DNA of 64,000 nt, from the NCBI RefSeq assembly GCF_003063265.1, contig NZ_NERU01000020.1, positions 1 through 64,000 on the forward strand, in the 5' to 3' direction. This document shows positions 46,101 through 48,833 of the stretch, one piece after another. Source of the DNA: Limnohabitans sp. WS1. GTDB lineage: Bacteria > Pseudomonadota > Gammaproteobacteria > Burkholderiales > Burkholderiaceae_C. Made by a program: the position numbers and the translations under genes. Each line of letters opens with the position of its first letter. Within the stretch, counting starts at the first letter, position 1. Below the pieces are notes generated by a model. That model made no database searches, had not been told where the DNA came from, and saw only the letters and a list, made by a program, of their open reading frames with translations.

Positions 46101-48680
46101 GGTTTTGTCCATGACCATGCTGCTGAGGACAGGCCCCACGGTGTCGAGCACGGCGCTGTCGGAGCCCGAAGCCGTGTTGTTGCCACCGCTGCCGTCCTGC
46201 AAACGCGCGGTCACCGTCAGCGTGCCCCCTTCTGCAGGCTTGTCCAAACTCACCAGCACATGGCCATTGGCCATGTCCGCATCTTTGATGACCACGGTTT
46301 GTGTGGCGCTGCCAGCGTTGATCACGACCCGATCACCGACCGTGATTTTGGAGGCGTCAAAGGCAACCTTGACGGTCAAATTGCTCGCGGAGCCCATTTC
46401 GGCGGCGTTGAGCTTGGTATCGTTGTTGGTGTCCGCCAAGATGCTGACCTCCGGGGCCAGGCCACCATTGGGCACGGGCTGGGCCAGCAAGTTGAATTTG
46501 AAAGTGTCCGAGACCTTCAGGCCAGCCAAGTCGGTGGCAGTGACCACGATGTCCAAGATCGCAGGGGCTGTGCCACTGGGTGCCAAACCACTGAAGCTGC
46601 CGGTGCTGGCGTCAAAACTCAACCAAGCCGGCAAAGCACCGCCATCGGCCAAGGTGGCCTTGAGGGAGATCACATCGTTGCGGTCGACATCCAAAAAATT
46701 GGCCGCCAAACCGCTGATGGCAATGCTTTTGCCGACGGCAAATGACACATCCCGCAAGGGGGTGCGCATGGAGGGGGCGTCGTTCTGGCCTTGGACCGTG
46801 ATCGTCAGCGTTTCCATCACCGAGTCACCGGTCAAAACGTCTTTGACCGTGATGAAGAACTTTTCAGTCAAGGCGTCACTGGGGTTGCGCAGAACCTGCA
46901 CCGTGTCCAGCTTGTTGTCCACTTTGTAGCTGTACGTGCCATCGCTTTGCAGGGTCAGGCTGCCATACAGGCCCTCCATCACGATGCCGCTGCCGACCGG
47001 GGTTTTGCTGCCCGTCTCGGACAAAGCCACGTCCATGATCGTCAACTGCGCCCCTTTGTTGTTGGCCAGCAATTGGCCTTGGGGTGAAATGCCAGCTTGC
47101 GTGTCGCCGGTGCCGCCCGACTCCTGAGCGATGGCGGTGTCCGATGCGGCCTGGATGCGGGCAATGGTCAGGCTTTGAACGTCTTGAACCAAAGGCTGGC
47201 CCTTGTCACCCAGCAGGGGCTTGCCCTGTGCGTCCACCAAAGTGGCCTGCAGGCTGTATTGGCCGTTGGCACGAACGCTGGGGTCCGTCCAGGTCCAGCG
47301 ATCGCCTGTGGGCTCGACCGTGGCGCTGGCCTGCACCTCGTTGGCTGCGTTTTTGAGCACCAGCAAGACGCGGTCACCATTGTTGGAATAACCCGTCAAC
47401 GAACCCGAGTAGGTCAGGGTTGAATCTGAAGTGATGAAGTCTTTGGCGCTGCTGCCGGTGTCCTCGCTGATGGCCAGGATGTCGAGCACGGCATTGGCAT
47501 TGGCCGAGGTGTTGAGCTTGATTTGAACCACATTGCTGGGCTCGGCGTTGGGGTTGCCAGCCACATCGGTCAAACGCTCGCTTTGCACGCTCAGGCTGGC
47601 GAGCACCACTTCGGTGGCTGTGGCCGTGAAAGTGGCCGTGAATTGCTGGCCGCTGCCTTGCAGATTTGACAAGGTGCCGCCCGAGACGGTCACATCGTCC
47701 AGGGTGAAGTCGCTCACAGCCTCGCTGAAGGTGAAGCTCAGGGTGGCGCTTTGGCCTGCGAGCAAGGCATTTTTGTCGCTGCTGACCACCAAGCTGGGGG
47801 CCTGCGTGTCAATGGTGAAAGTCGCCCCGGTATGGACCACCGGGGTGGCACCGTCCGCCGAAACCGTGAGCACCGGGGTGTAGGTGCCATCGCCCAAAGG
47901 CTCAGCCGATGCCATGCTGTAAGCACCGGTGGCGTCGGCCGTGGCCGTGTAGGTGGCCACCACTTCATTGGCTGCATTCTTGATGTCCAGGACCAAACGG
48001 GCACCGGGCGCGGTTTGTCCAGTTAGCACAGGCTGAGCGTTGCGCGTGATTTGGTCACCCACCAAGCCGGTGTCAGCGCTGCCCGCCAACTTGAGCACCG
48101 TGACCGAGGGGGTTTCGGTGTTTGTGGCATTGCCTGAGGAACCCGCACCTGCAGCGGCACCGGCAGCACCCACCAAGCCCAAAGTGGCCAACAAGGGGTT
48201 AAAAGCCAACACCCCCACAGCGGCACTGGACGTCACCACCGCCTGACCCCCCAAGACCGCATTCATTTCCTGACCGTCGAGTGGCCATGGCGAAGTAGCG
48301 CCAGAGGCCTGAGTGGCCGAGGCAAAGTCTTCCGCCGCGTATTCGTACAAATTGCCGTTTTCTGCCTGACCGATCACGCCGTTGTAGCCCTCGGGCATGA
48401 CGCTGTAATAGTCCTCCACGATCAGACTGGCATCGGCGGCCTCGTCCAAAGCAATGTGCAAATTTGAACCGACACGCTTGAGTTTGACCTTGTCGGGCGC
48501 AACGCGCTGGTCTCCCGACAGGGCCTCCAGTTGGTACTTGTCGCCCGCTTGGGCCTTGACGCGAGCAGGCGATGGCTGCCCGTCTGCGGGACTCGGCAGG
48601 TCTTTGCCCTGCTGGGTGCCACTTTGACCATTTTTGATGGTGACTTTGTACGTGTTCTGGCTAGACTTCGCGGTGTTCAT
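25164..48680 (-). CDS. Giant RTX adhesin with BapA/LapF-type prefix and Ig-like array, 7838 aa
   Basis: This single uninterrupted frame should encode a type-I-secreted surface or biofilm adhesin. Order: BapA-like prefix domain (about residues 45-120), Ala/Gly linker LLATLGLVGAAGAAAGAG (163-180), three divergent Ig-like units, VCBS-like domain (about 545-635), cadherin/He_PIG-like domain (635-740), about 55 Ig-like modules of four types to about residue 6165, then RTX repeats (GGxGNDxLxG) and a C-terminal tail ending DVAFTGI. Many modules end LDTxAP, as in calcium-stiffened BIg arrays such as SiiE. Cysteine occurs only in CDSG/CDTA/CDTG motifs of one module type. The start MNTAKSSQN was chosen because AAGGGG lies upstream; 42 upstream in-frame residues are non-coding in character. 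It is divergent from a lipoprotein protease. No HlyB/HlyD/TolC genes are nearby. Confidence 0.93.
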   Translation of the reverse strand: MNTAKSSQNTYKVTIKNGQSGTQQGKDLPSPADGQPSPARVKAQAGDKYQLEALSGDQRVAPDKVKLKRVGSNLHIALDEAADASLIVEDYYSVMPEGYNGVIGQAENGNLYEYAAEDFASATQASGATSPWPLDGQEMNAVLGGQAVVTSSAAVGVLAFNPLLATLGLVGAAGAAAGAGSSGNATNTETPSVTVLKLAGSADTGLVGDQITRNAQPVLTGQTAPGARLVLDIKNAANEVVATYTATADATGAYSMASAEPLGDGTYTPVLTVSADGATPVVHTGATFTIDTQAPSLVVSSDKNALLAGQSATLSFTFSEAVSDFTLDDVTVSGGTLSNLQGSGQQFTATFTATATEVVLASLSVQSERLTDVAGNPNAEPSNVVQIKLNTSANANAVLDILAISEDTGSSAKDFITSDSTLTYSGSLTGYSNNGDRVLLVLKNAANEVQASATVEPTGDRWTWTDPSVRANGQYSLQATLVDAQGKPLLGDKGQPLVQDVQSLTIARIQAASDTAIAQESGGTGDTQAGISPQGQLLANNKGAQLTIMDVALSETGSKTPVGSGIVMEGLYGSLTLQSDGTYSYKVDNKLDTVQVLRNPSDALTEKFFITVKDVLTGDSVMETLTITVQGQNDAPSMRTPLRDVSFAVGKSIAISGLAANFLDVDRNDVISLKATLADGGALPAWLSFDASTGSFSGLAPSGTAPAILDIVVTATDLAGLKVSDTFKFNLLAQPVPNGGLAPEVSILADTNNDTKLNAAEMGSASNLTVKVAFDASKITVGDRVVINAGSATQTVVIKDADMANGHVLVSLDKPAEGGTLTVTARLQDGSGGNNTASGSDSAVLDTVGPVLSSMVMDKTTLKMGETAVVTLQFSEKVQGLELGDLKADNGQLSQLSSADGGQTWTVIFTPTSDLEVASNSVTLSSQYTDLVNNPGAAGSGPNYLVDTRPPVFTLQLDDASNSASKTDRLTNDDTPTLSGTGSNGDTIEVTMPGTQEVLKAVVSGGIWQVTPTQAITSGNVTAVAKDAHGNTSAPQSLALSIDTSMATPGLTLVCDSGSSSSDKLSKDATLALANLETGALVEYSANGGSWSPTFTPKEGANSVIVRQTDAAGNVAVSSTLNFVLDTTAPATTLSISPVSGDNAMGPSDAQSATTSIVGEVSNAQDGDKVNVYVHGKTFSGTVDASGHYSIEVDTAALIADADLTLSVVVFATDAAGNTQNVSVDSSYSVDITAPTVQSLVVSKTSLKAADVATVTITFSEKVTAFDASDLSADNGIMSNLASADGGLTWTATFTANADVEDLTNAIQVGLAYTDLAGNAAVGGPGNISSNYVIDNKAPTATVQLADEALKAGETTTLTITFSEKVSNFSNADVTVANGSLGTLSSTDGIVWTGTFTPSVNLEDATNSITLASTYTDVAGNAGQSADSGNYSVDTKAPTASVTLTDNTNTAITSLTAGQSAKVTITFSEAVQDFSNADVTAPSGTLSTLASTDGGTTWTATFTPSANVEVAANSISVNPGAYSDLADNAGNAASSATYAVDTQGPTASITLSDSALTAGETAQVTISFSEKVTGFDNTDVTVENGTLSTLATTDGGKTWTGTFTPTAGTADASNLMSVANSYTDVAGNQGASTVSGNYAIDLKAPTATIALSDNALKAGESATVTITFSEKVKDFSNADVSAPNGTLSSFTASADGLIWTATFTPAVDTEAASNTLSLGTAYTDEAGNAGTVANATYAVDTKAPVFTVQLDDASNSAAKTDRLTNDSTPTISGTGTTGDIIQVTMPGTLEVLSTTVDANGKWSVTPTLVIASGNVSVTAQDAAGNTSPAQTLALVIDTAVATPTIALVCDSGTSSSDKISRDGTITVGNLEAGATVEYSTNGTTWDTTFAASENANTVYVRQTDTAGNVSAASSLSFTLDTTAPTPTVSINAIGGDDALSPADAVQTQTGITGSVTDAREGDLVKVLVNGQTFSATVDALGNYSVSVATADLIADTGSALEVVLMASDAAGNTQMASATRAYAVDITVPTVQSIVLDKSALKVGETATVTITFSEKVKAFDLSDLTAENGTLSSLATADSGLTWTATLTPTASIEDTTNVVKVLANYTDLSDNLGTAATSGNYSVETLAPTATIQLADEALKAGETTTLTITFSEKVSNFSNADVTVQNGSLGTLSSTDGIVWTGTFTPSVNLEDATNVITLASTYTDVAGNAGQSADSGNYTVDTKAPTASVTLTDNTNTAITSLTAGQSAKVTITFSEAVKDFSNADVTAPNGTLSTLASTDGGTTWTATFTPSANVEVAANSISVNPGAYSDLAANAGSAASSATYAVDTQGPTASISISDSALTAGETAQVTISFSEKVTGFDNTDVTVENGTLSTLATTDGGKTWTGTFTPTAGTADASNLMSVANSYTDVAGNQGASTASGNYAIDLKAPTATIALSDNALKAGESATVTITFSEKVKDFSNADITAPNGTLSSFTASADGLIWTATFTPAVDTEAASNTLSLATAYTDEAGNTGTVANATYAVDTKAPVFTVQLDDASNSAAKTDRLTNDSTPTISGTGTTGDIIQVTMPGTLEVLSTTVAADGKWSVTPTLVIASGNVSVTAQDAAGNTSPAQTLALVIDTAVATPTVALVCDSGTSSSDKISQSGVINVSGLEAGATVEYSIDGTTWGTTFAASEGSNTVQVRQTDAAGNVATSNAFNFTLDSQMSAFTVALSCDSGTASDKVSQDASLVITGAEVGANVAYSTDGSTWDSTYAAAEGVNNVKVRVMDAAGNQRTQDYSFTLDSTAPTAAVLTLVCDSGSQAGDQLTNNGALNVVAEAGATLEYSTNGSTWNSTFAAADGANTVSVRVTDKAGNVSSTASLSFTLDKAAPVAASVSLVCDSGLNAVANNDKISHTGTLAVQTAETAGLIEYSTDGLSWAATLAAAEGVNNVKVRVTDAAGNLGAVTDYAFTLDTQAPAAPVLGLVCDSGLLGSDKITQNGAFSATTSEVDATLQYSTDGVAWSNTFVAAEGSNTVKARVMDAAGNAGAASTLSFTLDTLISKPSVALSCDSGASSSDKITRSGALSLNNVDSDAQVQYSTDGQNWTSSFTAVEGSNSVSVKVTDAAGNVATSDTLVFQLRTLDAVFTLKLDNTSNSGSQTDLVTNDVTPTISGTGTTGDIIQVTMPGTGEVLSTTVAADGKWSVTPTMDVASGSVSVTATNAAGVVSAPKTLPLVIDTAVATPTVALVCDSGASSSDKISRDSSLVVGNLEAGSTVEYSSNGTTWGTTFAATETVNTVYVRQTDTAGNVSASSSLSFTLDTAASAFTLALACDTATAGDKISSDGTLALSGVEAGAVVSYSTNGGTSWSNTFAAVEGANSVSVRTTDVAGNERIQDLAFSWLKTKPLAPVLTLVCDSGLSGSDAITHTDTLQISTSVGTTLLYSTDASTWSNTFTAIEGANTVYARAVDAAGNLSDTSVLAFTLDITAPLPVTIGLTCDSGSNNSDKISQNGTLAVNTAETGGLIEYSVNGGAWGTTFTAAEGLNSVKTRLTDTAGNVSSLTTYSFTLDTAAPAAPVLALVCDSGSLGGDKVTHNGAVSSTTLESGASVQYSLDGSAWGTTFAAVEGSNTVKSRVVDAAGNEGAVSTLSFTLDTQVSKPTVSLVSDTGLAGDKITANGQFTVSGADAETVLSYSTNGTVWSNTFMAAEGANALYVRATDVAGNSAVSDVFNFVLNTQSNNLTATLATTSNSGSLLDLITSDDTPTINGTGTAGDRVQVTLPGTGEILTATVDASGQWSVTPLTAIASGDVSVVYTGPSTTSTRTLALVIDKSIAAPGLSLACDSGSSASDKISNSASFSVSNQEAGATLEYSTNGSAWSTTFTATEGANTVFVRQTDAAGNVATSSVLNFTLDTTAPTPTLTVSPVVGDDAIGPVDAQALTSTIEGAVTNAREGDKVSVFVRGKTFTSTVDASGHYSVDVTTADLVADSDKTLSVVVYATDAAGNTQTGSINHSYTVDTGAPTVQSLSISKASLKAGDTATVTITLSEKVLGFDLSDISADNGVLSNLATSDGGQTWSATFTANANVEDSTNVVQVGTAFTDISGNGALSGASNTSNNYAIDSKAPTATIQLANEALKAGQSTTLTITFSEKVADFSNADVTVANGSLGTLSSADEGKTWTGSFTPATNMEDASNVITLANTYTDLAGNTGSTGVSGNYTLDTLAPTAVVSLKDGQGADITGLSTGQSASVTITFNEAVKDFSNADVTAPNGTLSTLTSTDDGKTWTATFTATSAVESGANGITVNAGGYSDLAGNLGGTAASGNFAVDTQGPTATITLSDSTLNAGETAQITISFNEKVKDFDSTDVTVQNGTLGTLATTDGGKTWVGTFTPTTGVQAASNTVSISNAYTDLVGNQGSSQVSANYSVDRKAPTASISLSDTALQAGESATVTITFSEKVSSFTNADVTAENGTLGTFASTDGITWTAQFTPSASTQVAVNTLSLATSYTDEAGNTGTAASAVYAVDTRAPAFVAKLDVSSNSGVTTDLITSDDTPTISGTGTAGDRIEVTMPGTNEMLSTVVGSDGSWTVTPTQAISSGNVSIVAKNPSNVSSLPQLLALTIDKTIATPGLSLACDSGNSASDKVSSSASLTVSGVEAGAVVEYSTNGSVWGTTFTATEGVNTVSVRQTDAAGNVATSSVLNFTLDTTAPTPVVTVSPIAGDDAIGPVDAQATTTTIVGEVTNALAGDKVSVFVHGQTFTGTVDASGHYSVEVTTANLVADSDKSISVVVDATDAAGNTKTGIASQVYSVDTGAPTVQSLSISKPALKAGDTATVTITFSEKVTAFDLSDISADNGVLSNLATSDSGQTWSATFTANANVEDTTNVVQVGTAFTDLAGNTAISSASNTSSNYVIDSKAPTATIKLANEALKAGDATTLTITFSEKVADFSNTDVTVANGSLGTLSSADGGITWTGTFTPTANLEDVTNVITLANTYTDLAGNTGSDGTSGNYTIDTQAPSATVTLKDGQGADITSLTAGQSANVTITFNEAVKDFSNADVSAPNGTLSTLSSADGGKTWTATFTATSATEVGANGITVNSGAYSDLAGNQGGTAASGNFAVDTQGPTATIGLSDTALTAGETAVVTISFNEKVKDFDNSDVTVQNGTLSTLSTTDGGKTWVGTFTPDAGVVDATNTISLSAAYTDLVGNQGSSATSPNYAIDRQAPAASIAISDTALKVGETATVTVTFSEKVLGFSKADMSSPNGSLSDFTASTDGLVWTATFTPTQGVESASNSLSLATSYTDEAGNTGTAASATYAVDTLAPSFTVQLATSSNSGSTADLVTSDDTPTLSGTGSNGDQIKVTLPGTNEVLTTVVAAGVWSVTAQKAMASGTVSVVATDAAGNISAAQTLTLTIDKSVATPTLSLTCDSGFSSSDKITNQGAITTGNLESGALLEYSTDGSTWDVTFAATEGSNTVMARQTDVAGNISATVSLSFLLDTSKSVSVFTIDDVTNANTLNLSESGEATTRITGRATNASEGDTVELMINNTPYTGTLDSALAFSIEVDTADLMADGDTKIAAKLLGSDPAGNNDVTNQTKTYSIDTTPSSFAMALGTSSNSGLTNDLITSDTTPTVVGLGTADDTIIVTFQDTGEILSTVVAADGSWSVTPTLGLFDGSRTVSAVVKDPAGNVSSAQTLTLVIDTSTTKPVFTLACDSGNSASDLITKQAGLSAITGIESGASVEYKVDSGSFGSSYTAPSTNGVHTVVVRSTDAAGNVSTESLTFTLDLEAPIKPTISLVCDTGTFSADKVTYTSEIKLDQTFAPTDTVEYRYSTNSGVTFTAYDSLFLPTTSGTYLVQARVTDVVGNQVVSDIFTFNYDITAPNAPVVALYDDNGVNASDKKTNDPTLVITGGDTGIGDTYQYSINGGTTWTSSFNAQTGPNNLLVRIKDLAGNNSNATAFSFDYNNAALAPSIVLQMDSGYSSSDKLTNVSAVGVTDAASTDSFQFSFDGFTWASSYTAPTVDGAYDLRVRRIDEFGNISPNTTLSFVRDTTGADINNVTSTSPNVAYDILTASGGFGVGDTFNVTINLNEAVVAGSYMIVKFDTGQKVVVTAATNGSTLTGTYAVGSNESSTDLNVVDIVKVALTDLAGNTSTTAAIPSLSNFGDNKDISIRWGLMGTTGNDQIDGMTRGTGTNDDYNGLDGSDTMDYSGSALGFSLNLATGVASGGDIGIDSIVGFEHASGGTGNDTLVGDAQANVLSGGAGNDSLDSGLGNDTLIGGLGNDSVDGGGGTDWMDYSSAAGAVSGTLTGASDAVFTDGDGGTAEKLRNIENILGSAANDNLGGDGSDNIFLGEAGNDTLLGGAGNDSLGGGTGNDSLDGGSGNDTFNGGIGDDVLIGGTNIDWADYSAAPSGLKLNLSTSIAADGSGGVDTLSQIENVAGTAFDDVMVGDAGDNRFVGGAGDDSLQGGQGSDTLEGGAGNDWALYGENTLGVTVDLVAGTASGNAGSDFLVAIENLQGGSADDYLAGDGLANILDGGMGNDTLNGGAGNNTLIGGGGADLVVGSSGHDSIVTSAGSQVIGGAGNDTIMFENIGQNFSNVSIDGGLGTDVLRLSGFNQTFNVFGLDGSSNRVAAPISKIEVIDLGNGLNQLNLADSLETVEFLVNGAGTASLLRIDGDNGKVFLAAGWSSVGTGVTTVIGGSTYDLYSNAVVSGNDTLAVKQGIEVTYPTTLTPSNDNYSGDEKANYIDAMSGNDSINGLGGDDTIRGGLGLDTLDGGAGNDWLDFGDASLGTASVNVNLSTGVFSSTALGNDLVSNFEHVSGGAGNDTIVGTTADNWLKGGTGNDSILSGAGNDTLTGGLGNDWLDAEAGTADWADYSNATGAVTVSLSAATAGAATTSGADGVDTLRGIENLIGGVAADRLVGDNNANYLIGGLGADTLQATGGNDTLSGQDGDDSLVGGSGADLFEAELGNDTYTGGDTSNGGPNDTLNLSAFNGNYVVLGSSPTSDLTISGGSTGTDRASYIDVWKFGNGNITFNNLTGLSNTTWNETVITGSGNDSIWTGNGRDYIMSGAGNDTINGSLTGTVDTADLDTMDAGPGEDWLSYQSLGTSVWVTLEGGSTSWQTVTLGGSGSYIDYVKGFEHILTDAGADRIWSGSGNSSILAGAGADYVSDLQGDNYIDVGKSLSGSNDGSADTVIAGTGNDTIITGGGVYELINAGDGNNLIDVNGTTSYGDSITSGSGNDTILGIWGGYYNRSYSTAYYGAQTASGFVNAGDGNNYIKSASGAYYFAENVTTGSGNDYIDVTGGRLDEFASDTVFSGAGNDTVYAGGAYAYNYPSGQSIELQVVDAGDGDDQVFAYYSSSGGSYNSNSIMGGAGNDTLSSTGGSTNVIDGGLGNDSMVGGTGTDTMKGGAGNDTIAVFSGTDTVDAGDGNDVVTSSGTGTLRGGAGDDQLVHSGTSAIYLFGEAGNDTVISGTGSDSLEGGSGNDSLFSAGGADTMRAGDGDDTLGFGGGSRIFGDAGNDRIVANGGVASSTVWGGAADDFIDMRFDTLGDTIFGDDASILVTDGKDSIYGGSGTDSINSGGADDYVSAGAGNDVVFGGEGGDYLLGDGGNDSMDGGLGDDRLDGGVGNDTLLGGAGYDTITMGDGSNVVQGGTGSDLFVYDATWASDLAAADTVDGGAGIDAVFFTGVNQALDLTAAIHANANWVSVERIDLTGAGNNTLKLAAQDVLDLTDMTAATAVLMIDGNAGDALDMSSFGLAVGAVNALNKLTSAKSISMDFNGNGTFDIGETATSDATGLITFNNGFRGNQTYQIWQAGSGNATFNGMILLIDSDVAFTGI
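25640..30172 (-). repeat. RTX calcium-binding repeat region of the giant adhesin
   Basis: This region encodes dozens of nonapeptides of the GGxGNDxLx type from about residue 6170 onward, which fold as calcium-filled beta-rolls outside the cell. Two blocks are visible. Each ends with a related non-RTX unit containing IEVIDLGNGLNQLNLAD (about 28.5-28.9 kb) or VERIDLTGAGNNTLKLAAQD (at the C-terminus). A Tyr/Ser-rich stretch (about 26.6-27.1 kb) looks less GC-rich than its surroundings. Confidence 0.92.
32427..34808 (-). repeat. Eight-module higher-order repeat A, copy 4 (2382 bp)
   Basis: The order V-S5-N-C takes up 794 residues. The V module reads SPIAGDDAIGPVDAQ. After its C module the array becomes irregular (V, N, then four divergent C-type modules) before the RTX region. 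Confidence 0.88.
34809..37190 (-). repeat. Eight-module higher-order repeat A, copy 3 (2382 bp)
   Basis: The order V-S5-N-C takes up 794 residues. The V module reads SPVVGDDAIGPVDAQ and the third S module carries KDGQGADITGL. It is closer to copy 4 than to copies 1 and 2. Confidence 0.88.
37191..38969 (-). repeat. Seven-module higher-order repeat B, copy 2 (1779 bp)
   Basis: The order C5-N-C matches repeat B copy 1 module by module: for example the QDYSF / QDLAF first module, the AETAGLIEYS / AETGGLIEYS third module and the AAPVLGLVCDSG / AAPVLALVCDSG fourth module. The fifth C module has lost its cysteine (VSLVSDTG). Confidence 0.88.
38970..40763 (-). repeat. Seven-module higher-order repeat B, copy 1 (1794 bp)
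   Basis: Five consecutive C modules, one N and one C module occupy 598 residues. Cysteine codons inside the C run are 246-261 bp apart. The block is inserted between copies 2 and 3 of repeat A. Confidence 0.88.
40764..43136 (-). repeat. Eight-module higher-order repeat A, copy 2 (2373 bp)
   Basis: The module order V-S5-N-C is the same as in copy 1, in 791 residues. From the second S module to the C module it is nearly identical to copy 1, while its V and first S modules are clearly different. Confidence 0.88.
43137..45518 (-). repeat. Eight-module higher-order repeat A, copy 1 (2382 bp)
   Basis: Measured from one CDSG cysteine codon to the next, this unit holds the order V, S, S, S, S, S, N, C. 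V starts with a SPVSGDNA-type strand. S carries TITFSEKV. N carries SNSxxxTDxxTNDxTPTxSGTG. C carries VCDSGxSSSDK. Unit length is 794 residues. Confidence 0.88.
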
Positions 48681-48709
48681 TTTTTCCCCTTGGACAATTC
48701 GACAGGTAA

Positions 48710-48733
48710 CAACTTCAAGTTGAAATGCAACTT
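48710..48733. promoter_or_regulatory. Dyad CAACTT-C-AAGTTG in the adhesin leader, plus a third half-site
   Basis: A perfect 13-bp palindrome (48710-48722) lies 30 bp upstream of the adhesin start, and a further CAACTT follows 18 bp from the first. It sits in a 153-bp AT-rich region shared with the divergent protease gene. It is a candidate operator for an unknown regulator. Confidence 0.45.
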
Positions 48734-48833
48734 TTATTGTTATTATTGTTTCTCGCATTTTGAGGAATTGAATACTCTCATTGGCGTACAAAACAACAAT
48801 TAACACAATACTTACAAGAAAAACTGTTAAATC

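Noticed and set aside
48681..48806. Forty-two extra N-terminal residues for the giant adhesin
   Set aside because: The extension is encoded by AT-rich promoter-like DNA, contains an atypical Cys, and would place the start away from the AAGGGG ribosome site that precedes MNTAKSS.
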